Shown here: piece after piece, positions 50,967 through 59,701 of the stretch
How the letters are laid out: each line of letters begins with the position of its first letter
Numbering within the stretch: position 1 is the first letter of the stretch
Assembly: GCF_000684975.1 (NCBI RefSeq)
Contig: NZ_BAXZ01000003.1
Span: 1 to 64,000, forward strand
DNA length: 64,000 nucleotides
DNA from: Paraburkholderia acidipaludis NBRC 101816
Lineage (GTDB): Bacteria; Pseudomonadota; Gammaproteobacteria; Burkholderiales; Burkholderiaceae
Reading direction: 5' to 3'
Position numbers and translations under genes: made by a program
Notes under the pieces: model-generated
Told to the model about the DNA's origin: nothing
Databases searched by the model: none
Seen by the model: only the letters and a program-made list of their open reading frames with translations

Positions 50967-53327
50967 ATGCCCGATCTGCTCGCGAACCTGAATCCCGAAC
51001 AACTCGCCGCCGTCACGTTGCCGAACGAGCCGGCGCTCATCCTGGCCGGGGCCGGCAGCGGCAAGACGCGCGTGCTGATCACGCGCATCGCGTGGCTGAT
51101 CCAGCAGGGGCTCGCCTCGCCCCCCACGATCCTCGCCGTGACCTTCACGAACAAGGCCGCGCGCGAGATGGTGGGGCGCCTGCAGGCGCTGTTGCCCATC
51201 GACACGCGCGGCATGTGGATCGGCACCTTCCACGGCCTGTGCAACCGCATGCTGCGCGCGCATTACCGCGACGCGGGCCTGCCGCAGACGTTCCAGATTC
51301 TCGATACGGCCGACCAGCTTTCGGCGCTCAAGCGCCTGATGAAGGGCCTGAACATCGACGACGAGAAGTACCCGCCGAAGAGCCTGCAGCACTTCATCAA
51401 CAACGCGAAGGAGCAGGGCCTGCGGCCGAAGGACGTGGACGTTACCGACAACTTCAACCGCAAGTTCGTCGAACTCTACGAGGCCTACGACCAGCAGTGC
51501 CAGCGCGAGGGCGTAGTCGACTTCGCGGAGCTGCTGCTGCGCTGCTACGAGCTGCTCGCCCACAATCCGCCGCTGCGCGCGCACTACCAGGCGCGCTTTC
51601 GCGACATCCTGGTCGACGAGTTCCAGGACACCAACAAGCTGCAGTACGCGTGGCTGAAGCTGCTGGCGGGCGGCAACAACGCGATCTTCGCGGTGGGCGA
51701 CGACGACCAGTCGATCTACGCGTTCCGCGGCGCGAACGTGGGCAACATGCGCGACTTCGAGCAGGAGTTCCGCGTGAAGCATCTGATCAAGCTGGAGCAG
51801 AACTACCGCTCGCACGGCCATATTCTCGACGCCGCGAACCATCTCATCGCGCACAACTCGCGCCGCCTCGGCAAGAATCTGCGCACCGACGCGGGCCACG
51901 GCGAGCCGGTGCGCGTGTACGAGGCCGCGACCGATTCGCAGGAAGCGGGCTGGATCGTCGAGGAGATCCGCGCGCTCATCAATACGGGCTTCGCGCGCAA
52001 CGAGGTCGCGGTGCTCTATCGCAGCAACGCGCAGTCGCGCACGATCGAGCACACGCTCGTCAACGCGGGCATTCCGTACAAGGTGTATGGCGGCCTGCGC
52101 TTCTTCGAGCGCCAGGAAGTGAAACACGCGCTCGCGTACCTGCGCCTGATCGACAACCCGAACGACGACACCGCGTTCGCGCGCGTCGTGAACTTCCCCA
52201 CGCGCGGCATTGGCGCGCGCTCGATCGAGCAGCTCGCCGACGCGGCGCGCCTCTACAACTGCTCGATGGCGGCGGCGATTCCCTACGTGACGGGCAAGGC
52301 CGGGTCGAGCCTCGCCTCGTTCGCGAATCTGATTGCGAAGATGCGCGCGGAAACGGCGCAATTGAGCCTGCCCGAAACGGTGGAATACACCGTCCGCATG
52401 AGCGGCCTGGCCGAGTTCTACCAGAACGAGCGCGAAGGCCAGGACCGGCTGGAGAACCTGCAGGAACTCGTCAACGCGGCCACGGCGTTCGTGAGCGAGG
52501 AGGGCTACGGCCTCGACACGCCCGCGCGCTCGATCCCGCTGCGCCGCGGCGCGAGCGCGCTGCCGGAGATCGTCTCGCAGGACGGCGAGATCGAAGTGCT
52601 CGACGCCCCCGCGATCACGGATCCCGCGCAGAACCCCGACGTCATGACGCCGCTGGCGGGCTTTCTCTCGCACGCCTCGCTGGAAGCGGGCGACAACCAG
52701 GCGCAGGCGGGTCAGGACGCGGTGCAGCTGATGACCGTGCATGCGGCCAAGGGGCTCGAATTCACGGCGGTCTTCATCACGGGTCTCGAAGAAGGGCTTT
52801 TCCCGCACGAGAACAGCGCGATGGAAGCCGACGGCCTCGAAGAAGAGCGCCGCCTGATGTACGTGGCGATCACGCGCGCGAAGGAGCGGCTCTACCTTTC
52901 GTTCACACAGAGCCGGCTGCTGCACGGCCAGACGCGCTACAACGTGCGCTCGCGCTTCTTCGACGAGCTGCCGCAGGAAACGCTCAAATGGCTCACGCCG
53001 AAGGTCGAAGCCGGCGCGCGCTGGGGCGGACGCTCCGACAACGCGGGCTGGGGCCGCGACTGGTTCGGGCGTTCGGGCGGCGAGGGCGGCCGCGAGCGCG
53101 ACGCCTACGTGGCGGACAAGAGCCCGCCGCCGGCATTCGCCAACGCGCAGCGCGCGGCCGAGACGGGTTTCCGCGTGGGCCAGATGGTGTTCCATACGAA
53201 ATTCGGCGAAGGCACCGTCACGGCGCTGGAAGGCAGCGGCACCGACGCGAAGGCGCAGGTCCGCTTCAAGCGCCACGGCGAGAAGTGGCTCGCGCTGGCG
53301 GTGGCGAAACTGCAAGCGGTGGAATGA
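50967..53327 (+). CDS. uvrD: UvrD-type superfamily 1 DNA helicase
   Basis: The 786-residue helicase has motif I GAGSGKTRVL, Ia TFTNKAAREM, II VDEFQDTNKLQY, III AVGDDDQSIYAFRGA, IV LEQNYRSHGHILDAAN, V VQLMTVHAAKGLEFTAVFIT and VI EEERRLMYVAITRAKERLYL, and a C-terminal Tudor-like end (VFHTKFGEGTVTALEG). It unwinds DNA 3' to 5' in nucleotide-excision and mismatch repair. The start MPDLLANLNPEQ (50967) fits the family; ribosome-site support is weak. It is divergent from valS and 43 bp upstream of mtnN. Confidence 0.95.
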   Translation: MPDLLANLNPEQLAAVTLPNEPALILAGAGSGKTRVLITRIAWLIQQGLASPPTILAVTFTNKAAREMVGRLQALLPIDTRGMWIGTFHGLCNRMLRAHYRDAGLPQTFQILDTADQLSALKRLMKGLNIDDEKYPPKSLQHFINNAKEQGLRPKDVDVTDNFNRKFVELYEAYDQQCQREGVVDFAELLLRCYELLAHNPPLRAHYQARFRDILVDEFQDTNKLQYAWLKLLAGGNNAIFAVGDDDQSIYAFRGANVGNMRDFEQEFRVKHLIKLEQNYRSHGHILDAANHLIAHNSRRLGKNLRTDAGHGEPVRVYEAATDSQEAGWIVEEIRALINTGFARNEVAVLYRSNAQSRTIEHTLVNAGIPYKVYGGLRFFERQEVKHALAYLRLIDNPNDDTAFARVVNFPTRGIGARSIEQLADAARLYNCSMAAAIPYVTGKAGSSLASFANLIAKMRAETAQLSLPETVEYTVRMSGLAEFYQNEREGQDRLENLQELVNAATAFVSEEGYGLDTPARSIPLRRGASALPEIVSQDGEIEVLDAPAITDPAQNPDVMTPLAGFLSHASLEAGDNQAQAGQDAVQLMTVHAAKGLEFTAVFITGLEEGLFPHENSAMEADGLEEERRLMYVAITRAKERLYLSFTQSRLLHGQTRYNVRSRFFDELPQETLKWLTPKVEAGARWGGRSDNAGWGRDWFGRSGGEGGRERDAYVADKSPPPAFANAQRAAETGFRVGQMVFHTKFGEGTVTALEGSGTDAKAQVRFKRHGEKWLALAVAKLQAVE

Positions 53328-53370
53328 GCGCGCGGCGCCCAACGAACTGGACTCTACGGAACTCACAGCG

Positions 53371-54159
53371 ATGAATGCATCGTCCCGCGCCGCGGCGCGT
53401 CCGCTCGGCGTGCTCGCCGCACTGCCCGAAGAACTCGGCGACCTGCTCGCGGCCATGCGCGCCGAGTCGGGCGTCACCACGCGCACCTTCGGCCAGCGCG
53501 ACTATCACCTCGGCACGGTTCACGGCGCGCCTTGCGTCGTGACGCTCGCGCGCGTCGGCAAGGTCGCGGCCGCCGCGACGGCGAGCGCGCTGATTCATGC
53601 CTTCGACGTCGAAGCGATCGTGTTCACCGGCGTGGCGGGCGGGGTCGGGCCGTCGGTGCATGTCGGCGACATCGTGGTGGGCGAGACGCTGCTCCAGCAC
53701 GACATGAACGCCGAGCCGCTCTTTCCGCGCTTCGAGATTCCGCTGCTTGGCCGCGCGCGCTTCGATGCGGATCCTGCGCTTGCCGTGGCGCTTGCCGAAG
53801 CCTGCGAGCGCTTCGTGGCGGAAGAGGGGGCGGCGCTGGCCGAGCGCTTCCAGACGCGGCAGCCGCGTGTACATCGCGGGCTCGTGATCAGCGGCGATCA
53901 GTTCGTTGCGAGCGGCGAGGCCGTGAGCGCCTTGCGCGCGGCACAGCCCGAGGCGCTGGCGGTCGAGATGGAGGGCGCGGCCATCGCGCAGGTCTGCTAC
54001 GAATACGGGCTGCCGTGCGCCGTGGTGCGCACGATCTCCGATACCGCCGACGAGCACGCGAGCACGTCGTTCGCCACTTTCCTCACCGATATCGCCGGCA
54101 CGTATTCGACCGGCATCCTGCGCCGGTTCCTCGCCGCCTACGCCTCGACGCCGCGTTGA
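53371..54159 (+). CDS. mtnN: 5'-methylthioadenosine/S-adenosylhomocysteine nucleosidase
   Basis: The 262-residue nucleosidase removes adenine from methylthioadenosine and S-adenosylhomocysteine in the methyl cycle. It has LGVLAALPEELGDLLAAM at the start, VFTGVAGGVGPSVHVGDIVV for the phosphate-site loop, and EALAVEMEGAAIAQVCYEYG followed by VVRTISDTAD, which contains the catalytic Asp. It is longer than E. coli MtnN (232) by an N-terminal tail and a middle loop, as in other Burkholderia. It follows uvrD by 43 bp. Confidence 0.92.
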   Translation: MNASSRAAARPLGVLAALPEELGDLLAAMRAESGVTTRTFGQRDYHLGTVHGAPCVVTLARVGKVAAAATASALIHAFDVEAIVFTGVAGGVGPSVHVGDIVVGETLLQHDMNAEPLFPRFEIPLLGRARFDADPALAVALAEACERFVAEEGAALAERFQTRQPRVHRGLVISGDQFVASGEAVSALRAAQPEALAVEMEGAAIAQVCYEYGLPCAVVRTISDTADEHASTSFATFLTDIAGTYSTGILRRFLAAYASTPR

Positions 54160-54178
54160 GCGGTGTCCAAGTGGTGTC

Positions 54179-56095
54179 TTAAGCGCCGCCGTCGCCGCGA
54201 TTCCCCTCGGCCACGGCATCGCGCACCTGCTGCAGCGCTGAGGCATCTTCGATCGTCGGCAGGTCGCCGGGTTCGCGTCTTTCCGCGAGAGCGGCGATCG
54301 CACGCCGCAGCAGCTTGCCGGAGCGCGTCTTCGGCAGCATGCCGACGAACAGCACGCGCCCCGGCCGGCCAATGGCGCCGAGCTGGCGGTCCACGGTCGC
54401 GGCAATCGACGCTTCGAGCTGCTTCGCCGCGTTCGGATCGGCCGCGGCCGCCGCGTCGCGCAGCACCACGAACGCCAGCGCCGTCTGCCCCTTCACCGCA
54501 TCGTTCACGCCCACCACGGCCACTTCGGCCACCGCGGCGTGCGACGAGATCGCTTCCTCGATTTCGCGCGTGCCGAGCCGGTGGCCGGCGATGTTGATGA
54601 CGTCGTCGGTGCGGCCGAGGATCGTCACGTAGCCGTTTTCGTCCTGCACGCCCCAGTCGAAGGTCGAGTACACCTGCTGGCCCGGCACGCTCTCCCAGTA
54701 GGTCTTCACGAAGCGCGCGTCGTCGCCCCAGACGGTCTGCATGCAGCCCGGCGGCAGCGGGTAGCCCAGCGTGATCACGCCTTTCTCGCCAGGCGGGCAG
54801 GGCTCGCCCGTGTGCTCGCTGCGCAACGTGAGGTCGTAGCCGTACGCGGGCACCCCGGGCGAGCCGAGCTTTTGCGGCAGCGCCTCGACGCCGCGCTGGA
54901 TCGCGAGCATCGGCCAGCCGGTTTCGGTCTGCCAGTAGTTGTCGACCACCGGTTTGCCGAGCGCCTCCGAAATCCACGCGGCGGTGGGCTCGTCGAGCGG
55001 CTCGCCCGCGAGGAACAGCGTGCGCAGGCTGGAGAGGTCGGCGGCATGCAGCAGCGCCGGGTCCTGCTTCTTGAGCACGCGAATCGCCGTGGGCGCCGTG
55101 AACATCAGATTGATGCCGTACTGCTCGACGAGACGCCACCAGACGCCGCCGTCGGGGCGGATGGGCGTGCCTTCGTACATCACGGTCGTCATGCCGGCGA
55201 TGAGCGGCGCATAGATGATGTAGCTGTGCCCCACTACCCAGCCGATGTCCGACGCCGTGAACATCGTGTCGCCCGCGTGGCCCTCGAAGATGTACTCCAT
55301 GGAGGCGGCGAGCGCCACGGCATAGCCGCCCACGTCGCGCTGCACGCCCTTGGGCCGGCCGGTCGTGCCCGAGGTGTAGAGGATGTACGAGGGCTCGTTC
55401 GATTCGAGCCAGACGCACGGCACCTGCGCGCCGTAGTGCTGCTCGCGCAGCGGCTCGTAGTCCACGAGGTAGGGGGCGGCGAGGCGTTCGGGCGCGAGCT
55501 GCCGGTCGATCAGGAGCACCTTGGGCGTTGCGTGCTGCGCGCGCGCCATGGCTTCGTCCACGAGCGGCGTGTAGTCGATCACCTTGCCGCCGCGCGCGCC
55601 CGCGTCGGCGCTCACGATCAGCACGGGTTTCGCGTCGTCGATGCGCGCCGCGAGCGAGGGCGCGGCGAAGCCGCCGAACACCACCGAATGGATCGCGCCC
55701 AGCCGCGCGCAGGCGAGCATCGCGAACACGGCCTCGGGGATCATCGGCAGATAGATCAGCACGCGTTCGCCGCGCGCGACGCCCAGCGACTGCATCACGG
55801 CGGCCATGCGGTTCACTTCGGCGTGCAGCTCGGCATAGGTATAGCGGCGCTCGATGCCGGTCTCGGTCGAGACGTAGACGAGCGCGCATTGCTGCGCGCG
55901 TTCGGCAAGATGCCGGTCCACCGCGTTGAAGCACAGATTCGTGCGGCCGCCGCAGAACCAGCGCGCGAACGGCGGGTTCGAACGGTCGAGCACCGCGTCG
56001 AACGGTGTTTCCCAATGAATGCGCGAGGCTTCGCGGCGCCAAAAGTCCTCGGGGTGGGCGATCGATTCGCGGTGAAAGTCGCGGTAACGGCGCAT
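54179..56095 (-). CDS. prpE: propionyl-CoA synthetase
   Basis: The 638-residue AMP-forming acyl-CoA ligase has YILYTSGTTGRPKGVQRDVG (the ATP loop), DIGWVVGHSYIIYAPLIAG, YWQTETGWPM and the C-terminal PKTRSGKLLRR with the regulatory Lys. The start MRRYRDFHRESIAHPEDFW and the GWVVGHSYI block fit PrpE better than Acs, so it probably activates propionate. ATG 56095 is preferred because GGAGG lies nine bases upstream; an ATG nine bases earlier would overlap it. No methylcitrate genes are nearby. Confidence 0.88.
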   Translation of the reverse strand: MRRYRDFHRESIAHPEDFWRREASRIHWETPFDAVLDRSNPPFARWFCGGRTNLCFNAVDRHLAERAQQCALVYVSTETGIERRYTYAELHAEVNRMAAVMQSLGVARGERVLIYLPMIPEAVFAMLACARLGAIHSVVFGGFAAPSLAARIDDAKPVLIVSADAGARGGKVIDYTPLVDEAMARAQHATPKVLLIDRQLAPERLAAPYLVDYEPLREQHYGAQVPCVWLESNEPSYILYTSGTTGRPKGVQRDVGGYAVALAASMEYIFEGHAGDTMFTASDIGWVVGHSYIIYAPLIAGMTTVMYEGTPIRPDGGVWWRLVEQYGINLMFTAPTAIRVLKKQDPALLHAADLSSLRTLFLAGEPLDEPTAAWISEALGKPVVDNYWQTETGWPMLAIQRGVEALPQKLGSPGVPAYGYDLTLRSEHTGEPCPPGEKGVITLGYPLPPGCMQTVWGDDARFVKTYWESVPGQQVYSTFDWGVQDENGYVTILGRTDDVINIAGHRLGTREIEEAISSHAAVAEVAVVGVNDAVKGQTALAFVVLRDAAAAADPNAAKQLEASIAATVDRQLGAIGRPGRVLFVGMLPKTRSGKLLRRAIAALAERREPGDLPTIEDASALQQVRDAVAEGNRGDGGA

Positions 56096-56339
56096 GGCAA
56101 CCATCCTCCGTGGCGGCCGGCCGCCTGGGGCCGGCAGGGTTCGGTCCGGCTCGCGTCGCGCGTGCTGGCTTCGCGCGTGTCGGTCACCCATCGAGGGCCG
56201 GATTCACCGCAGCATAGGGCAGCGCCGCTAATGCGGACAACGCGGGTTCTCCATGATGCCGCGCTTCGCCTTATCCTGTCGCGCCCCGCACGTTCCGTGC
56301 CGGGGATCGGCGCACCCAGGCGCACCCAGACGCGCCCAA

Positions 56340-57203
56340 TCAGGTTCCGGGCTTCACGACCACCGTGCAGGTCGTGCCCGCGGAGAGGATCATGCCGTCG
56401 GGCACTGTGTCGATGTGAATGCGCACCGGCACGCGCTGCGCGAGGCGCACCCAGTTGAAGGTGGGGTTCACGTCGGCCAGCAGTTCGCGGCTTTGCGGAT
56501 TGTCGCGGTCGTAGATGCCGCGCGAGATGCTCTCGACGTGGCCCTGCAGCGTGCCGCCGCTCATCAGCTTGATCTCGGCCTGGTTGCCGATCCTCACGTG
56601 CGGCAGCTTGGTCTCCTCGAAGTAGCCGTAGACCCAGAACGAGTGGCTGTCCACCACGGCCAGCTTGGCCTGACCCGCGATCGCATAGTCGCCCTTGAAC
56701 ACCTGCAGGTTCGTCACGTAGCCGTCCACCGGCGAGATCACGCGCGTGCGTTCGAGATTGAGCTTCGCGGCGTCGAGCGCGGCGGTCGCCTCCTCGTACT
56801 GCGCCTGGGCCGAATTGGCGGCATGCGAGGCGTTTTCGCGGCTCTCCTGCGAAACCACGAGGCTGTCCACGTCGGCGCGGCGCTTCGCGTCGTCCTGGCG
56901 CATGGTCAGCTCGGCACGGCGCGCGGCGACGGCGGCCTGGGCCTGCTCCACGGCGATCTGGTAATGCGACGGGTCGATCTGCATGAGCAGGTCGCCCTTG
57001 TGCACGAACTCGTTGTCGTGCACGGGCAGCTCGACCACGGCGCCCGAGACGTCGGGGGCGATGTTGACCACGTCGGCGCGCACGCGGCCGTCGCGGGTCC
57101 ACGGGTCGTCCATGTAGTGGACCCACAGCACGCGGCCGACCAGGATGGCGACGACGAAGATGATGGCCGTCGCGATAAAGCCGATGATGTTTCGCAGTGT
57201 CAT
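56340..57203 (-). CDS. HlyD/EmrA-type membrane fusion protein of a FUSC efflux system
   Basis: The 287-residue periplasmic adaptor has one N-terminal membrane anchor (IIGFIATAIIFVVAILVGRV), the barrel-sandwich halves (DVVNIAPDVSGAVVELPVHD and RVISPVDGYVTNLQVFKGDY) around a coiled coil at about 80-150, and a beta-barrel (FWVYGYFEETKLPHVRIGNQ). It resembles AaeA, which exports aromatic acids with AaeB. It is the last gene of the operon nodT-like, FUSC, DUF1656, hlyD. ATG 57203 (MTLRNIIGF) starts it. Confidence 0.9.
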   Translation of the reverse strand: MTLRNIIGFIATAIIFVVAILVGRVLWVHYMDDPWTRDGRVRADVVNIAPDVSGAVVELPVHDNEFVHKGDLLMQIDPSHYQIAVEQAQAAVAARRAELTMRQDDAKRRADVDSLVVSQESRENASHAANSAQAQYEEATAALDAAKLNLERTRVISPVDGYVTNLQVFKGDYAIAGQAKLAVVDSHSFWVYGYFEETKLPHVRIGNQAEIKLMSGGTLQGHVESISRGIYDRDNPQSRELLADVNPTFNWVRLAQRVPVRIHIDTVPDGMILSAGTTCTVVVKPGT

Positions 57204-57220
57204 GATGCTTCGAATCCGGT

Positions 57221-57421
57221 TCAACGATAGACGGCGAGACCGAGCACGCAGCACACGACCACGAGCAGGCTCACGCGAAAGAGGGAGGGGTGCCAGACGA
57301 CCCGGTACAGGCCCGTGCGGGCCAGCAGCGAGTCGAGCACCCAGGTGATCGCCGCGCCCAGGATGAAGAGCAGCACGATCGCGGGAATGTAGGCGTCCAG
57401 TAACGCAACGTCACGAGGCAT
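57221..57421 (-). CDS. DUF1656 family small membrane protein
   Basis: The 66-residue protein has two hydrophobic helices (AIVLLFILGAAITWVLDSLL and FRVSLLVVVCCVLGLAVY) with an RTGLYRVVWHPSLF segment between them, the DUF1656 signature (AaeX family). It is always near AaeAB-like systems. The start overlaps the FUSC stop by eleven bases, and the hlyD start is 17 bases after its stop. Its role in the pump is unknown. Confidence 0.9.
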   Translation of the reverse strand: MPRDVALLDAYIPAIVLLFILGAAITWVLDSLLARTGLYRVVWHPSLFRVSLLVVVCCVLGLAVYR

Positions 57422-59690
57422 GGTGGGCTCCAGGGCTTGCGCCGGGATGCGCGCCCTCGCTTTCGGCCCAGCTCGCGAACGGCGACTGCGGGTCGATGAG
57501 GGCGGTACGGATGAAATGCAGATGGCTCAGGATGCGCTGCAGCTGGCGGCGTTCTTCGCGCGGCGGCTCGAAGCCGTTCAGCACGCCCTGCACCGCGTCG
57601 ATGGCCGTGCGCGTGGCCGCGAGCGCGGCGGCATGGCGCGGCGCGGCCGGGCGGTCGAAGAGGGCGCTCACGGATTGGAGCGTCGCGTCGATCGCGTCGC
57701 GCCATGCCGTGCCCTTCGCGTAGCGCGGATGGGCCGGCAGCGTCGCGAGTTCGTCGCGCAGGTCGAGCGCGGCATTGCCGACTTCGAGCGTAGCGAACAG
57801 CCAGCGCAGCGTGTCGCGGCGTTGGGCCTGATCGTTGCCGGCCAGCGCGCTCAACTGGAACACGAGGTCGCGCGTGCCGCTCTCGAAGCGGTTGCGCAGG
57901 CCCGGCAGTCCCCGCCGTTCCCGCGGTTCCCGCAGTTCCGTCAAGCGTGCGCGGCACGCTTCCACCACCGCGCGGCGCAGGTCGGCGAGCAGGCGCTCGC
58001 GCAGCCAGCGCGCGGAAGGCGGCAGGAACGCCGCGAACGCCGCGGCCGTGACGCCCATCGACATCGCGAGCGCGAGCGCGTCGTTCATGTAGCTGTCGGG
58101 GTTGTACTGCATGACGTTGTCCGGGCCCGCGAGAAAGCACAGGAAAATGCAGTAGCCCATGCCGTAGCCCGCATACGGCGGCCGCGTCGTGAGGAACACG
58201 CCGAACGCGAGCGCCGGCGTAAGGGCGACGCACAGCATCGGAAAGCCGTCGATGTGCGGAAACACGCCGAACACGAGAATCATGCCGACGAGCGAGGCGA
58301 GCACCGTGCCGATGGCCATCTGGGTCGCCATGCGCGCGGGCTGCGGCGCGGAGGAGGCCAGCGCGCAGGTGGCCGCCGCGGTCAGCACGAGGGTCGTGCC
58401 GCTCGGCCAGGCGGTCGCGAGCCAGAACGCGCCGAGCAGCCCGATCACGATCGCCGCGCGCAGGCCCGCGACGCCCGCCGCGATCCCGTTCGTTTTCGGC
58501 ACGTAACGGGCGATCCATTTTTCGCGCGAGTGCGTGTCCACCGCGAGCGACGCGTAGGTCGCCGTGTACTCGTGCATGTCGCGGATGAAGCGGTACAGGA
58601 GTTCCGTGGCGGTGTCGAAGTCGAGCAGGGTGGCCGTGCCGCCGGTGCTGTGCGCGTCCTGCGAGGGCGTTGCGCGCAGCTCCTTCTCCAATGCGGCGCG
58701 CGTTTCGCGCGCGCGCACAGGCAGCGTCTCGCGCCAGGCGTCGAGCTGCCGAGCGACGTGCGCCGCGTCGGCGGCCGTGAGCACCGGCTCGCCGGCCTTG
58801 GCGAAGAGCGGCGCGATTTCCCGGAAGTACGGTTCTAGCGCGTCGACGGTGGCCGAGGCGCCTTCGCTGCGCAGGCGGTTCATCAACTGGTGCAGCGCGT
58901 GAAAGCGCGTCGAGGCGCTCATGAACTCGGTGTTCAGGCGCGCGAGACGCCCCGAGCGCATGCGCGCGTCGGGTGCTTCGAACACGGCCGTGCTGCGGCT
59001 GGCCTCGAGCCCGACGATATCGGCCACGAAGCGCAGGTTGGTTGCTTCGATCTGCGAACGATCCACCTGGCCCGCGAGTGCCGCCGAAATGTAGTCGACG
59101 AACGACGAGAAACGCCGGCGCACCGTCGAGCGCAGCAGATCGCCCGTGTATTGCGGAAACACGACCGCGCTTACGAAGCCCGACGCGAGAATGCCCACCG
59201 AGATCTCGCATACGCGCGTGGTGGCCGACATGAACGCGCCGTCCGGATGCTGCGAGGCCGGAATGCCGATCAGCGCGGCGGTGTAGCCCGCGAGCACGAA
59301 ACCGTACGAGCGGAAGTTGCGGTTGCGCGCGGCGCCCGCGGTGCAGATGCCGACCCAGAGCGCGGTCGAAGCGATGAAGAGCTCGGGCTGCTGCGCGAAG
59401 AGGCCGATCAGCGCGAGCATCACGACGAGGCCGACGAGCGTGCCGCAAAGCCGGTAGAAGCTCTTGGCGAACACGGGGCCGCTTTGCGGCTGCATCACGA
59501 TGAATACGGTGGTCATCGCCGTGCGCGGCTGCGGCAGGTCGAGCTTCATCGCGATGGCGAGCGAGAGCAGCGCCGCGGCGATGGCCTTGAACACGTAGAT
59601 CCAGACGAGGCCGTCCGTGCGCGCCCAGTCGGCCAGCGCGGCGAAGGTGCGCTCGGCGGCGGGCTGTGCGGGGGGAGAGGACGCTTGCAT
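57411..59690 (-). CDS. FUSC family inner-membrane efflux protein (AaeB-like)
   Basis: The 759-residue protein has two sets of about six helices (residues about 25-200 and 395-545) each with a long cytoplasmic helical part, the FUSC architecture. Blocks include RTAMTTVFIVMQPQSGPVFA and FRSYGFVLAGYTAALIGIPA. AaeB-type pumps export hydroxylated aromatic acids when the cell is overloaded. Twelve bases separate it from the outer-membrane gene; it overlaps the DUF1656 gene. The substrate is inferred from family and the divergent LysR regulator only. Confidence 0.9.
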   Translation of the reverse strand: MQASSPPAQPAAERTFAALADWARTDGLVWIYVFKAIAAALLSLAIAMKLDLPQPRTAMTTVFIVMQPQSGPVFAKSFYRLCGTLVGLVVMLALIGLFAQQPELFIASTALWVGICTAGAARNRNFRSYGFVLAGYTAALIGIPASQHPDGAFMSATTRVCEISVGILASGFVSAVVFPQYTGDLLRSTVRRRFSSFVDYISAALAGQVDRSQIEATNLRFVADIVGLEASRSTAVFEAPDARMRSGRLARLNTEFMSASTRFHALHQLMNRLRSEGASATVDALEPYFREIAPLFAKAGEPVLTAADAAHVARQLDAWRETLPVRARETRAALEKELRATPSQDAHSTGGTATLLDFDTATELLYRFIRDMHEYTATYASLAVDTHSREKWIARYVPKTNGIAAGVAGLRAAIVIGLLGAFWLATAWPSGTTLVLTAAATCALASSAPQPARMATQMAIGTVLASLVGMILVFGVFPHIDGFPMLCVALTPALAFGVFLTTRPPYAGYGMGYCIFLCFLAGPDNVMQYNPDSYMNDALALAMSMGVTAAAFAAFLPPSARWLRERLLADLRRAVVEACRARLTELREPRERRGLPGLRNRFESGTRDLVFQLSALAGNDQAQRRDTLRWLFATLEVGNAALDLRDELATLPAHPRYAKGTAWRDAIDATLQSVSALFDRPAAPRHAAALAATRTAIDAVQGVLNGFEPPREERRQLQRILSHLHFIRTALIDPQSPFASWAESEGAHPGASPGAHHAS

Positions 59691-59701
59691 CGTGGCTTGC
59701 C

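Noticed and set aside
50835..53486. An 883-codon open frame antisense to uvrD
   Set aside because: uvrD has all helicase motifs on the other strand; the frame is a GC shadow.
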